A stretch of DNA of 46,730 nt from an uncultured Clostridia bacterium (GCA_947169745.1 CAMVQZ010000007.1:1-46730), one strand, 5' to 3'; counted from the first letter of the stretch, positions 35,259-44,676 are shown. Program-made: numbers and translations. Notes: generated from the letters alone by a model not told the origin.

Positions 35259-35367
35259 ATTAAGACCTGAAAATACATATAAACAATACGTAAATTATAT
35301 AACATTTAAAACAATTTGTAAAGTTTTTTTAAAAAATTTTTTCATGAAATTTAAACATAATAAAGAT

Positions 35368-35399
35368 TACACGAAAAGGATACACGAAACAGGTATAAT
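35368..35399 (+). promoter_or_regulatory. Tandem 13-bp operator-like repeats abutting a -10 box
   Basis: TACACGAAAAGGA (35368-35380) and TACACGAAACAGG (35381-35393) are head-to-tail repeats that run straight into TATAAT (35394-35399). There is no good -35 box, as is usual for activated or tightly regulated promoters. It serves the phosphatase gene at 35483 and possibly the ABC genes. Confidence 0.55.
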
Positions 35400-35482
35400 T
35401 TGTAAGTGAAACATCCTATAAGTGTTTCAAAGAAATAATTGCCGTATTGGTATGAGGTCGGAGATAATAAGGAGTTTTATAA

Positions 35483-36115
35483 ATGCAGTCATATGTAATT
35501 AATCTGATTCGTCACGGTGCGATCGACGAAACACTCAAAGGAAGATATATCGGCTCAACTGATGTAAGCCTGTCTAAAAAGGGCAGGGAGGGCCTTGTTG
35601 CAGTAAGAGAAGGTTCGGGTTATCCGGAGCCCGGAATTCTTTTCAGCAGTCCCCTGCTCAGATGTACAGAAAGCTGTTCCATAATGTTTCCAGGTACAGA
35701 TATAAAGACAGTTGGTGATTTTTCAGAATGTGATTTCGGAGAATGGGAGGGAAAAAGTGCAGTTGAGCTTTCCTCTGATCCCCGATTTGCCCAGTGGCTT
35801 AAAAACTCTGATCAGACACCTCCTCCCGGAGGCGAAAGCGGCAAGGATTTTGCCCGCAGGGTCAGCAGAGGCTTTGAGCATCTTGTAGAGACAATGTCAG
35901 CAGATCATATTACAAGAGCTACCGTGGTAACTCACGGAGGAGTCATAATGACTATACTTGCGATGTATGGACTACCACAGGCTCCCAGTTATCAGTGGCG
36001 TATGGATAACGGATACGGTTTTTCTCTCAGAGTAAATCCCTTTTTGTGGATGAGAGACAGGGTTGCAGAGGTATTTGATACCTGTCCGCCTGCTCCGGTG
36101 CCGGATGAGAAATAA
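35483..36115 (+). CDS. Histidine phosphatase family protein (CobC/GpmB-like)
   Basis: A 210-residue member of the histidine phosphatase (phosphoglycerate mutase-like) superfamily. The catalytic RHG motif is LIRHGAIDETLKGRYIGSTDVSLSKKG near the N-terminus. The conserved Glu lies in DFGEWEGKS, and the second catalytic His in VVTHGGVIMTIL. The RY.GSTDV.LS..G pattern resembles alpha-ribazole phosphatase (CobC), but no cobalamin genes are nearby, so the substrate is left open. AAGGAG precedes the ATG. It lies 108 bases upstream of the ABC exporter pair. Confidence 0.88.
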   Translation: MQSYVINLIRHGAIDETLKGRYIGSTDVSLSKKGREGLVAVREGSGYPEPGILFSSPLLRCTESCSIMFPGTDIKTVGDFSECDFGEWEGKSAVELSSDPRFAQWLKNSDQTPPPGGESGKDFARRVSRGFEHLVETMSADHITRATVVTHGGVIMTILAMYGLPQAPSYQWRMDNGYGFSLRVNPFLWMRDRVAEVFDTCPPAPVPDEK

Positions 36116-36223
36116 TTATTCTGGTTTCTGATATAACTTTATTGTTCCCTTCGGATATCCGATGGGAGCATACATTTCAGTCGCAGAGCTTTATATATTA
36201 TTTCCCGTGAAAGGAGCAGCCAA

Positions 36224-38455
36224 ATGATCAGATTAAGACGGTATCTTAAACCATATATCCTGATGATACTTGCCGCATTTTTGTTTTTGTTCGGTCAGGG
36301 AATGGGTGATCTTCTTCTTCCGGATCTGATGTCGGATATTGTAAACGTAGGTATCCAGAGATCCGGTATAGAACACAGTTCCCCGGAGATCATCAGTGCC
36401 GAGGGCTATGATATGCTGAGAGTATGTATGAATGTCAGCGGACAAAAGCTATTTGATAATTCATACAAGAAGGTCAGCACAGATTCATCCCAATTCAGAA
36501 GTCTGAAAGACGAGGGCAGATTTCCCGGTCTTTCTTCTGGTTCAAAAAATGTATATATCCTGAAGGATGGCGCCGATCGCGGCAAGCTTGATGATGCTGT
36601 AGGTGATGCATCCTTTGCAATGATAATGACCGCCAAAGACATTGCAAAAAAATATTCCGGCGGAAAGACTGATACATTTCAGTCACAAAACATCAGCGAT
36701 ATTGATATTTCCGCATTTTACACCATATCAAAAATGCCTGGCTTTTCAGAGCTTGCCGCCCCGAATATCATACAGTCGGAAAAGGCCGATAAAATGATAA
36801 CCGGTCAGATGGGAATCGCATTCTGCAGAATGTTTTATAATGAGCTCGGAATAAATACAGGCAAGCTCCAGACGGAATACATTTTCCGTATTGGTGTTAT
36901 TATGGTTCTTGTAACTATCGCAGGAGCTGTTGCCTCCATTATTGTAAGCTTTATAGCGTCGAAGGTCAGTGCAGGAGTTGCGAGAACTATCCGTAGTGAT
37001 GTATTCAAAAAGGTCGAAAGCTTTTCCAATACTGAATTTGACAGATTTTCCACAGCGTCTCTTATTACCAGAACAACGAATGATATCACTCAGATACAGA
37101 ACCTTATAAATATGGGCATACGAATGATATGCTATGCTCCCATAATGGGTATCGGCGGAGCCGTGCTTGCAGCTTCAACTACCACCTCTATGAGCTGGAT
37201 AATCATATCAGCCATTGGTCTCCTTCTTGCGGTAATGATAGTCGTACTCGTTATTGCTTTGCCAAAATTCAAGATAATGCAGAAGCTTGTGGACAGACTG
37301 AATCTTGTGACAAGAGAAAGCCTCAGCGGTCTTCTTGTCATACGCGCCTTTGGTACCCAGAGATATGAAGAGGAAAGATTCGATAAGGCAAACAGCGATC
37401 TGACAAATGTAAATCTGTTTATAAACCGCATAATGGCACTGCTTATGCCTGTAATGATGCTTATTATGAACGGCGTTTCCATGCTTGTTATCTGGGTGGG
37501 TGCTCACCAGATAGAGAAGGCTCAGATACAGGTGGGGGATATGATGGCATTCATCCAGTATTCGATGATGATAATAATGTCATTCCTTATGATAGCTGTA
37601 ATGTTTATCCTTGTGCCCAGAGCCTCTGTATCAGGCGCAAGAATTGCTGAAGTGCTGGAATGTGAGCCATCTCTCAGAGACCCCGATGCTCCCGTATCAT
37701 TCGGTGAAAAGGTGAGGGGAGAGGTAGTATTTGAAAATGTATCATTCAGATATGAGGGTGCCGGCTCCGATGCACTGAAGAATATAAGCTTCAAGGCAGT
37801 TCCCGGAAAAACAACAGCCATAATCGGAACGACAGGTTCCGGAAAAACCACACTTATCAATCTCATACCAAGGTTTTACGATGTTACATCAGGCAGGGTC
37901 ACTGTTGACGGCATAGACGTCAGGGATCTTACCCAGAAGGAGCTTCGCAGTGTCATCGGTCTTGTTCCTCAGAAGGGAATACTTTTTTCCGGCACAGTTG
38001 CCTCAAATCTGAAATACGGCAGGGAAGATGCCGGAACAGAAGAGCTAGAACAGGCAGCAAAAACTGCACAGGCTGAGGAATTCATTCTTTCCAAGCCTGA
38101 TAAATACAACACACCTATTTCTCAGGGGGGTACAAATGTTTCCGGCGGTCAGAAGCAGAGACTTGCGATAGCGAGAGCGCTTGTAAAGAAGGCACCGATA
38201 TATATTCTTGACGACAGCTTTTCTGCCCTGGATTTCAAAACGGATTCAGCCCTCAGAAAAGCAATGAAAAAATATACCGGGAACTCAACAGTAATAGTAG
38301 TTGCTCAGAGGATAAGTACGATAATGCATTCTGATAATATTATTGTTCTTGACGAGGGACGAATAGTTGGTTCCGGTAATCATAACGATCTTCTTGAGAA
38401 CTGTGAGGAATACAGGGAAATCGCAGTATCTCAGAACAGCGATCGTAAAATATAA
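36224..38455 (+). CDS. ABC exporter half-transporter, subunit 1 (degenerate ATP site)
   Basis: A 743-residue fused permease-ATPase of the multidrug/lipid exporter type. Helix 1 (about 10-30) is followed by an extracellular insert of about 170 residues before helix 2 (about 223-245), then four more helices to about 475. The ATPase domain has Walker A GTTGSGKTT, signature VSGGQKQR and Walker B YILDDS. The catalytic Glu is replaced by Asp, the mark of the non-hydrolysing site in heterodimers. It is followed 12 bases later by its partner subunit. Confidence 0.92.
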   Translation: MIRLRRYLKPYILMILAAFLFLFGQGMGDLLLPDLMSDIVNVGIQRSGIEHSSPEIISAEGYDMLRVCMNVSGQKLFDNSYKKVSTDSSQFRSLKDEGRFPGLSSGSKNVYILKDGADRGKLDDAVGDASFAMIMTAKDIAKKYSGGKTDTFQSQNISDIDISAFYTISKMPGFSELAAPNIIQSEKADKMITGQMGIAFCRMFYNELGINTGKLQTEYIFRIGVIMVLVTIAGAVASIIVSFIASKVSAGVARTIRSDVFKKVESFSNTEFDRFSTASLITRTTNDITQIQNLINMGIRMICYAPIMGIGGAVLAASTTTSMSWIIISAIGLLLAVMIVVLVIALPKFKIMQKLVDRLNLVTRESLSGLLVIRAFGTQRYEEERFDKANSDLTNVNLFINRIMALLMPVMMLIMNGVSMLVIWVGAHQIEKAQIQVGDMMAFIQYSMMIIMSFLMIAVMFILVPRASVSGARIAEVLECEPSLRDPDAPVSFGEKVRGEVVFENVSFRYEGAGSDALKNISFKAVPGKTTAIIGTTGSGKTTLINLIPRFYDVTSGRVTVDGIDVRDLTQKELRSVIGLVPQKGILFSGTVASNLKYGREDAGTEELEQAAKTAQAEEFILSKPDKYNTPISQGGTNVSGGQKQRLAIARALVKKAPIYILDDSFSALDFKTDSALRKAMKKYTGNSTVIVVAQRISTIMHSDNIIVLDEGRIVGSGNHNDLLENCEEYREIAVSQNSDRKI

Positions 38456-38467
38456 GGGGGTGTTTGT

Positions 38468-40351
38468 ATGAATAAAACAGAAGATGCAAAAAAACCTCCG
38501 AAGCCGGCGATGGGCGGCAGAGCGGCAAGAATGATGCCGGGTGAAAAGGCAAAGGATTTCAAAGGCACATTCAGACAGTTCTGCAGATATATGGGAAATT
38601 ACAAGATCAGTGTTGTTATTGTAATGATATTCGCCATGGCTTCTACAGTGTTTATGATACTGGGTCCGAAGATACTGGGAAATGCCACAACTCTTCTTGT
38701 AGAGGGTGTTATGAGCAGTGTGACAGGAATCGGCTCCGGAATTGATTATACGGGTATTGCAAATATACTGCTTTTTCTTCTTGGCATATATATACTCAGC
38801 TCGGTGTTCTCATTTATACAGGGTCTTATAATGACCAATGTATCAATGAAGCTTACGTATAAGCTCAGGAAAGATATCTCTGAAAAGCTTAACCGGCTTC
38901 CCATAAAGTTTTTTGATAAAACTACAAACGGCGAAATACTTTCAAGGATAACCAATGATGTTGACACTCTCAGCCAGACCCTTAATCAGAGCCTGACGCA
39001 GATAATCACATCTGTCACTCAGCTTGTGGGAGTTCTGATAATGATGTTCCTGATAAGCTGGCAGATGACTCTGATAGCTATCGCGATTCTTCCGGTTTCC
39101 CTGATATTTGTTCTCGGAGTTGTAAAGAAATCACAGAAGCAATTTGTAGCTCAGCAGAAATATCTTGGCCACGTCAATGGTCATATCGAGGAAATGTACG
39201 GCGGTCACCAGGTAATGAAGGCCTTCAACGGTGAAGAAAAAAGCATAGAGGTATTTGACAGGTATAATGAAAGCCTGTATACAGCAGGCTGGAAATCTCA
39301 GTTTCTTTCGGGAATAATGATGCCTATAATGGTTTTTGTAACAAACCTGGGATATGTTGCGGTATGTATACTGGGAGGCTTTTTTGCAGCGAATAAAGTC
39401 ATCACAATAGGCGATATACAGGCCTTTCTGCAGTATGTGAGACAGTTCACACAGCCTATAACACAGGTGGCTAATATAACGAATATCCTGCAGCAGACAG
39501 CGGCTGCAGCAGAGAGGGTATTTGAATTTCTGAATGAGGAAGAGGAAGCTCCGGAATCTGAAAATGCGATAACAGTAAACACAGGAGATGCACCTGATAC
39601 CGAACTTAATATTACAGTTGACGGCAGTGTACAGTTTGCCCATATTCATTTCGGATATTCGGATGATAAAATAGTCATCAATGATTTTTCTGCTGATATC
39701 AGATCCGGAAGTAAAATAGCTATTGTCGGGCCTACCGGTGCAGGAAAGACCACAATAGTCAAGCTGCTGATGAGATTTTATGACGTACAGGGAGGTGCTG
39801 TCCTGATTGACGGGTATGATATACGTGATTTCAGGAGACACGATCTCAGATCAATTTTCGGAATGGTGCTGCAGGATACATGGCTCTACAGCGGAACGAT
39901 AATGGATAATCTCCGGTACGGTAATTTCGATGCCACGGATGAAGAGGTAAAAAAAGCTGCAAAGGCAGCACAGGTAGATTACTTTGTGAGCACCCTTCCG
40001 GGGGGATATGATATGCAGCTGAACGAAGAGACAAATAATATTTCTCAGGGGCAGAAGCAGCTTATTACGATTGCTAGAGCGATATTATCAGATCCGAAGA
40101 TACTCATTCTTGATGAAGCGACAAGCTCAGTTGACACGAGAACAGAGGTTATGATACAGAAAGCTATGGATAATCTGATGAAGGGACGAACCAGCTTTAT
40201 TATTGCTCACAGATTAAGCACTATCAAAAATGCAGATGTTATTCTTGTTCTTGATAAAGGAAATATTGTTGAACAGGGCAGTCACGAAGAACTGATGAAA
40301 AAAGGCGGATTCTATGAAAAGCTTTATAACAGTCAGTTTGAAACCGCATAG
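38468..40351 (+). CDS. ABC exporter half-transporter, subunit 2 (catalytic)
   Basis: A 627-residue fused permease-ATPase. It has a basic N-terminal tail, six helices between about 40 and 330, and an ATPase with Walker A GPTGAGKTT, Walker B ILILDEATSSVD with catalytic Glu, and switch His in IIAHRLST. Its signature motif reads ISQGQ instead of SGGQ, which pairs with the degenerate Walker B of the upstream subunit. Together they form a BmrCD-like heterodimer with one active site. A GGGGGTG site precedes the start. The substrate is unknown. Confidence 0.93.
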   Translation: MNKTEDAKKPPKPAMGGRAARMMPGEKAKDFKGTFRQFCRYMGNYKISVVIVMIFAMASTVFMILGPKILGNATTLLVEGVMSSVTGIGSGIDYTGIANILLFLLGIYILSSVFSFIQGLIMTNVSMKLTYKLRKDISEKLNRLPIKFFDKTTNGEILSRITNDVDTLSQTLNQSLTQIITSVTQLVGVLIMMFLISWQMTLIAIAILPVSLIFVLGVVKKSQKQFVAQQKYLGHVNGHIEEMYGGHQVMKAFNGEEKSIEVFDRYNESLYTAGWKSQFLSGIMMPIMVFVTNLGYVAVCILGGFFAANKVITIGDIQAFLQYVRQFTQPITQVANITNILQQTAAAAERVFEFLNEEEEAPESENAITVNTGDAPDTELNITVDGSVQFAHIHFGYSDDKIVINDFSADIRSGSKIAIVGPTGAGKTTIVKLLMRFYDVQGGAVLIDGYDIRDFRRHDLRSIFGMVLQDTWLYSGTIMDNLRYGNFDATDEEVKKAAKAAQVDYFVSTLPGGYDMQLNEETNNISQGQKQLITIARAILSDPKILILDEATSSVDTRTEVMIQKAMDNLMKGRTSFIIAHRLSTIKNADVILVLDKGNIVEQGSHEELMKKGGFYEKLYNSQFETA

Positions 40352-40371
40352 TATGAAAGAGAAAAAATATA

Positions 40372-40401
40372 AAAACCGGCAGACAGTGGTTTGCCGGTTT
40401 T
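40372..40401 (+). terminator. Terminator after the ABC exporter genes
   Basis: A 10-bp perfect stem AAAACCGGCA/TGCCGGTTTT with a 10-base loop and downstream T-rich sequence. Confidence 0.8.
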
Positions 40402-40423
40402 GCTTTGCTGTTTTTTATATAAG

Positions 40424-40447
40424 AAAAGAGACCGGAAAACCGGTCTC
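40424..40447 (-). terminator. Terminator after the DUF6465 gene
   Basis: Minus strand: an 8-bp perfect stem GAGACCGG/CCGGTCTC with a 4-base loop, followed by TTTT. Confidence 0.85.
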
Positions 40448-40465
40448 TCAGTGATTGGAATAAAA

Positions 40466-40789
40466 TCAGAACTGAACTGACTTTCCTTCCTCTTTGCCGT
40501 TTACAACATAGTAAGCAACATTGTTTTCGGGCTGAACATAAACATCAAGAGTCTTGACCTTGTCCTTGCCGCCCTCAACCTCAAAGATGCTGTCAACGAT
40601 AGAACGAACAGCTGTGTTCTTGCCTGCAAACTCTATTGTGCATTTGATAACAGGCTCTGCAGCTTTAGCAGTTGCCTTCTTTGCAGGAGCTTTCTTAGCA
40701 GCCTCAGCCTTTACAGCCTTAACTGCTGTCTCAACAACAGCCTTCTCTGCCTTAGCTTCTGTTTTTGCTTTTGTGCTTCTCGGTGCCAT
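40466..40789 (-). CDS. DUF6465 family protein with Lys/Ala-rich tail
   Basis: A 107-residue protein. The first about 45 residues are a Lys/Ala/Glu-rich tract with histone H1-like AKKAPAKKATAKAA repeats. The last about 60 form a small alpha/beta domain (IKCTIEFAGKN ... LDVYVQPENNVAYYVVNG) matching DUF6465, a family of unknown role in Clostridia. The basic tail suggests nucleic-acid or surface binding (inference). Monocistronic, with its own terminator. Confidence 0.8.
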   Translation of the reverse strand: MAPRSTKAKTEAKAEKAVVETAVKAVKAEAAKKAPAKKATAKAAEPVIKCTIEFAGKNTAVRSIVDSIFEVEGGKDKVKTLDVYVQPENNVAYYVVNGKEEGKSVQF

Positions 40790-40847
40790 TGTGTATTGCC
40801 TTCTTTCTCAAATAGTATTCTTGAATTATTATGTACTCGATTAGTAC

Positions 40848-41200
40848 TGTAATGATTATACCTATTATTTTTCTGTTTGTCAAATCGGATTGTTAAATTT
40901 CTGTAAAAATAGTTATTTCTTACTAACAATCTATTCAATAATAAAAAGCCTTCTGTCAAAATGCCGATTAAATCTATATAAATCATAAATAAAAACACAT
41001 CAGGAATAACTGATGAAAGGTTTTTCCGCCTGTCTTTGCGTAGGTAGAACGGATGCTTATTTTTTGAATTAATGTACAGGGGATATGTTCATAGATACAA
41101 AATGAGTTAAGTGCTGAGCATTAAGTTATAATATTTAAGTGTTACTGTTTGGAATATCAATGAGAAAGCGCCAATACACAAGAAGTGCATGGCGCGGGAA
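40848..41200. other. A/T-rich intergenic region, possible small RNA or 19-codon ORF
   Basis: No firm gene. CATCAG/CTGATG forms a hairpin at 40998-41015. From 41013 to 41072 a 19-codon frame (MKGFSACLCVGRTDAYFLN) has AGGA at fair spacing. Near the glycosyltransferase end, GCGCCA/TGGCGC (41168-41195) may be its terminator on the minus strand. The remainder shows nothing recognised. Confidence 0.3.
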
Positions 41201-41201
41201 A

Positions 41202-42434
41202 TCAGTTTATTTCTTCTTTTTTCTTTCTGTGTTTTTCTGTCAGATCAAGCATTAGCTTGTAAACATGAGCAGCGGAATTTCCTTTTGAAAAAACCTTTAT
41301 TGCCTGCTTCATTTTATTTAGTTCTTCCGGATCTCTCATCAGCCTTGAAATCGTTGTAGTGCAGGTGTTATCCTTAGCAAGACGAACAGCCATTCCTTTG
41401 CTTTCAAGGAAGCTTGCATTTTGTTCTTCCTGACCGGGTATAGCTTTGAATACTGCCATAGGGAGACCTGCAGCAATAGATTCGCTCACTGTCAGTCCGC
41501 CTGGTTTTGTAACAATAAGGTCAGCCATATGCATATACTTGAATACCTCATCAGTGAAGTATAAAAGCTTGGTGGGTTTTGCAGCTTTTTTCTTTTTTGA
41601 CTTTTTGACTGATTTTGGTTTTTTGTCCCTTGATGTAAGCTCCTGTATTTCTATAAGGGTGTTATTAAGTGTTATTTTTCTCAGGTATCTTTCAAAGGTC
41701 TCAAAAAGCTTTTCATTTTTTCCGGTGATAACAATCACCTGAAAATCCTCAGGGGATTTGACTATCTTGTGATATATTTTAAGTATATCTGTAACACCGA
41801 AGCTTCCGGCCATAATAAGTATAGTCGGAGTATCCGGATCCAGACCCTCTTCTCTGAATACAGTTTCCCGGTCGATGTCATCCAGGAATTTTGTATTTAC
41901 GGGGATACCGTATGGATAAACTCTGACTCTTTCAACTCCGCGTTCAACCACCTGATCCACCATTTCGCGGCTGGAAACTATATAAGCGTCGACACCATCA
42001 TTGATATAAGCGGCGTGTATTTCAAAATCGGTAACGATTTCAATAATAGGAACGTCAGTAAGTCCTTTGCGCTTTAGAGCTGTAAGTATCTCTGCAGCAA
42101 AGGGATGGGTAGTAATAACAACATCGGGAGCAAAGTCTTCGATAAGCGGAAGAAGCTTGTTTCTCAGAGTAAAAGTTGTCAGCTCCATAGTTTTATTGAT
42201 CGGAGTTTTTTTATCAGCGCTATGATAAACATGGCCGTACATTTTGGGTGTATTTTTTGCCATATAAACGTAACCGCCTGTTATTGCTTTATTAAGGAGA
42301 GGACTGATGTATTCGATAGTATCAGCTATTTCAACTACAGCATCCTTATCCTGTGAGAGGATATATTCCTTGAGCCCCCTTGCGGCAGTCATATGTCCGC
42401 CTCCGGTTTTTGCTGATAGAATCAGGACTTTCAT
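41202..42434 (-). CDS. UgtP/MurG-like glycosyltransferase (putative diacylglycerol glucosyltransferase)
   Basis: About 410 residues, GT28/MGDG-synthase type. The N-terminal MKVLILSAKTGGGHMTAARGL has the GGGH loop typical of processive diacylglycerol glucosyltransferases. THPFAAEIL and a C-terminal donor site with ADLIVTKPGGLTVSESIAAGLPM follow. It would add sugar from a UDP donor to membrane diacylglycerol for glycolipid or lipoteichoic-acid anchors. An unusual Lys-rich insert (KSVKKSKKKKAAKPTK, about residues 270-289) interrupts the C-terminal domain. The start at 42434 is fixed by the promoter at 42474-42502 upstream of it. Confidence 0.88.
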   Translation of the reverse strand: MKVLILSAKTGGGHMTAARGLKEYILSQDKDAVVEIADTIEYISPLLNKAITGGYVYMAKNTPKMYGHVYHSADKKTPINKTMELTTFTLRNKLLPLIEDFAPDVVITTHPFAAEILTALKRKGLTDVPIIEIVTDFEIHAAYINDGVDAYIVSSREMVDQVVERGVERVRVYPYGIPVNTKFLDDIDRETVFREEGLDPDTPTILIMAGSFGVTDILKIYHKIVKSPEDFQVIVITGKNEKLFETFERYLRKITLNNTLIEIQELTSRDKKPKSVKKSKKKKAAKPTKLLYFTDEVFKYMHMADLIVTKPGGLTVSESIAAGLPMAVFKAIPGQEEQNASFLESKGMAVRLAKDNTCTTTISRLMRDPEELNKMKQAIKVFSKGNSAAHVYKLMLDLTEKHRKKKEEIN

Positions 42435-42473
42435 AATTATCGCCCACTTTCTTGACTGAATACCTATGCTGAT

Positions 42474-42502
42474 ATTATACATCAGATTAATGATTAATTC
42501 AA
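42474..42502 (-). promoter_or_regulatory. Promoter for the glycosyltransferase gene
   Basis: Minus strand: TTGAAT (42497-42502), a 17-base spacer, TATAAT (42474-42479). Confidence 0.7.
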
Positions 42503-42637
42503 TATGTTGCACAAATGATAGAAAAAAATTGTTTGATTTAACTATCAATAAAAAACGAAAGTAAAAAAGTACAAAATTAAAAAGGCAAAAACTGATATGT
42601 TTGGCATAATTTTTCCGAAAATAAATAAAAAGGTCTA

Positions 42638-42667
42638 TTTACAATGAGTATAAAATTGTTGTATGAT
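42638..42667 (+). promoter_or_regulatory. Promoter for the VanW-like gene
   Basis: TTTACA (42638-42643), an 18-base spacer, TATGAT (42662-42667). The stretch between this and the divergent glycosyltransferase promoter is A/T-rich without other features. Confidence 0.55.
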
Positions 42668-42750
42668 ATATCTGTAAAGTAAGAATCAATACTATATATT
42701 GTGCAAAAGGAATCGGTCATTGTTTTAAGGTGCTGATTGGAGGTACATTT

Positions 42751-44676
42751 ATGGATAATGAAAAAAAGGAAAAGATAAATATTGATGAGAAAGCTGAAGA
42801 GGTAGTATTCAGCGGTATCTCAGTAGGTAAGGAAGAAAAGCCCGCAAGAATCAAGCTGGGGGATGCTGATGAGATCGGCTTCGGAACTTCCGGTGTAAAG
42901 AATGAAAAAAAGGAAGAGGAGCCGGATGATGACGGAGTTGTTTTTGCAGCTGCTACAAAATCTCCTTCTGTAACAAAGATTGCTCAGCAGAAGAGTGTTG
43001 ATACAAAAAGACGCGGAAAGAAGAAAGGTCTTTCTCCGGTAGTTCCGATGTCTATAGTTACCGTTCTTGTTCTGGGAGCGATAGCCGGCGGAGTATATTT
43101 TGCAATAAACAGCACAAAGAATGGCGTTGATCTTGCTTCATCAGCTTCATCAGGAAATGCCAGCCAGGCATCCGAGGAATCAAAGAATGCCGGAGCATCA
43201 TCAGGCGAGCAGTCTGTAAACACACTTCCGGTTATCAGAGAGGAATCAGCTGATATAAAGACTATCAATACCTCAAGTATAACATTCGGTAATAACGTAA
43301 CCATCTGTGGTGTTGATCTTTCCGGAAAAACTCTCACCCAGGCATATGATGCACTTCAGGGAAAGGTTAAGGAACTGAGAGATGACATTGAGATCACAGT
43401 AAACTGCGACAGCAAATCCATAAAGCTCACAGAGGATGATTTCAAGTTTGATACTGACCTGTCCAATGCTCTCATTCAGGCATATCACTTCAGCAGAGGC
43501 GAGCTTGACAATCCTACTATTGAAACTACTGAGAGTAACGGTGTCCGTGATTTCAAGGTAACAAGCGTTGTAAATAAAAGCTCCATCAATGATGCTGTCA
43601 AAAAGGTTGCAAATAAGTTTGATGTTCAGCCCCAGGATGCACATGTAAAGGCATTCACTCCCAAGGAGAGAGACAAATTCACATATGCTGATGGTAAGGA
43701 CGGATATCTTATCAGTCAGAGAGTAGTAACCGAGGAGATCACTCAGATACTCAGCCAGGCTGATAAGAAGGGCAACTTCAATGTAACAGCAGTGAGAACA
43801 CCCTATAAGCATACTCTCGCTGATGTCAAGGCTAATACAACACTCATTTCTTCAAACTATACAACAGCAAATAACGTATATGCTTCTGTGCATAATATGG
43901 AGCTTGCCATAGAAACCTGTAACGGATATGTGGTAAAGCCCGGTGAGACTTTCTCATTCAATAAAATGACAGGAGATACTACAGTAGGAGATCTCGGATA
44001 TCTTCCTTCAACAGCTATTGTCGAAGGCCGTTATGAACAGCAGTACGGCGGCGGTATCTGTCAGGCTTCAACAACGATTTATGTTGCGGCAATCAAGGCA
44101 GATATGACTATCCTTGAAAGACACGCTCATATGTATGCATCAGTTTACGAGGTAAGAGGACTTGACGCTACAGTTGACTACGGAAACCTTGATATGAGAT
44201 TCAGAAATGACAAGGAATATCCTGTATATATTGCAACCTATGTTTACGATTATAACGGCGATGGAATGGATGAGCTGTGTGTTGAATTCTACGGCCCCAC
44301 ATCAACGGAGTATGATGAGATTGTTCCTGTAGGTTGGGTAAATTATATAGGTTCAAGCTCATATTCGGCAAAGGGCGCCAAGGTCTATATCAAGGACGGC
44401 AAGGAAGTCAAGCGTGAGTATCTCCCGGATGGAACATATGACTTCCACGGTGACTCATATTACACTGTTGAGAATCTTATGCCCAGTGATCCTGAATATG
44501 GTCCCAAGGAGGTATCACCCACAGGCAAGACTCCCAATATCCTTTCACCCTCGGGTATAGGAGTAGGTGCTCCGATACCATATGGTACAGCTTCTGAATA
44601 TCTGAGACAGGCTAATTCACAAAACAGCCGTAAGCAGGATCAGAAACCTACAACATCACAGACAACTTCAAACTGA
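42751..44676 (+). CDS. VanW family membrane-anchored cell-wall protein
   Basis: About 641 residues. A charged cytoplasmic N-terminus (about 100 residues) is followed by one transmembrane helix (PMSIVTVLVLGAIAGGVYFAI), a Ser/Ala/Glu-rich linker, YoaR-like peptidoglycan-binding regions (about 180-370), and the VanW domain. The latter shows PGETFSFNKMTGDTTVGDLGYLPSTAIVEGRYEQQYGGGICQASTTIY-type features. A C-terminal Pro/Ser/Gln-rich tail ends it. VanW occurs in vancomycin-resistance clusters, but its activity is unproven, and no van genes are here. ATG at 42751 has GGAGG seven bases upstream. Terminator follows at 44679-44707. Confidence 0.9.
   Translation: MDNEKKEKINIDEKAEEVVFSGISVGKEEKPARIKLGDADEIGFGTSGVKNEKKEEEPDDDGVVFAAATKSPSVTKIAQQKSVDTKRRGKKKGLSPVVPMSIVTVLVLGAIAGGVYFAINSTKNGVDLASSASSGNASQASEESKNAGASSGEQSVNTLPVIREESADIKTINTSSITFGNNVTICGVDLSGKTLTQAYDALQGKVKELRDDIEITVNCDSKSIKLTEDDFKFDTDLSNALIQAYHFSRGELDNPTIETTESNGVRDFKVTSVVNKSSINDAVKKVANKFDVQPQDAHVKAFTPKERDKFTYADGKDGYLISQRVVTEEITQILSQADKKGNFNVTAVRTPYKHTLADVKANTTLISSNYTTANNVYASVHNMELAIETCNGYVVKPGETFSFNKMTGDTTVGDLGYLPSTAIVEGRYEQQYGGGICQASTTIYVAAIKADMTILERHAHMYASVYEVRGLDATVDYGNLDMRFRNDKEYPVYIATYVYDYNGDGMDELCVEFYGPTSTEYDEIVPVGWVNYIGSSSYSAKGAKVYIKDGKEVKREYLPDGTYDFHGDSYYTVENLMPSDPEYGPKEVSPTGKTPNILSPSGIGVGAPIPYGTASEYLRQANSQNSRKQDQKPTTSQTTSN

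Noticed and set aside
42435-42548. Longer start for the glycosyltransferase gene
   Set aside because: A TTGAAT-17-TATAAT promoter lies inside this stretch, and the conserved domain starts at the ATG at 42434.
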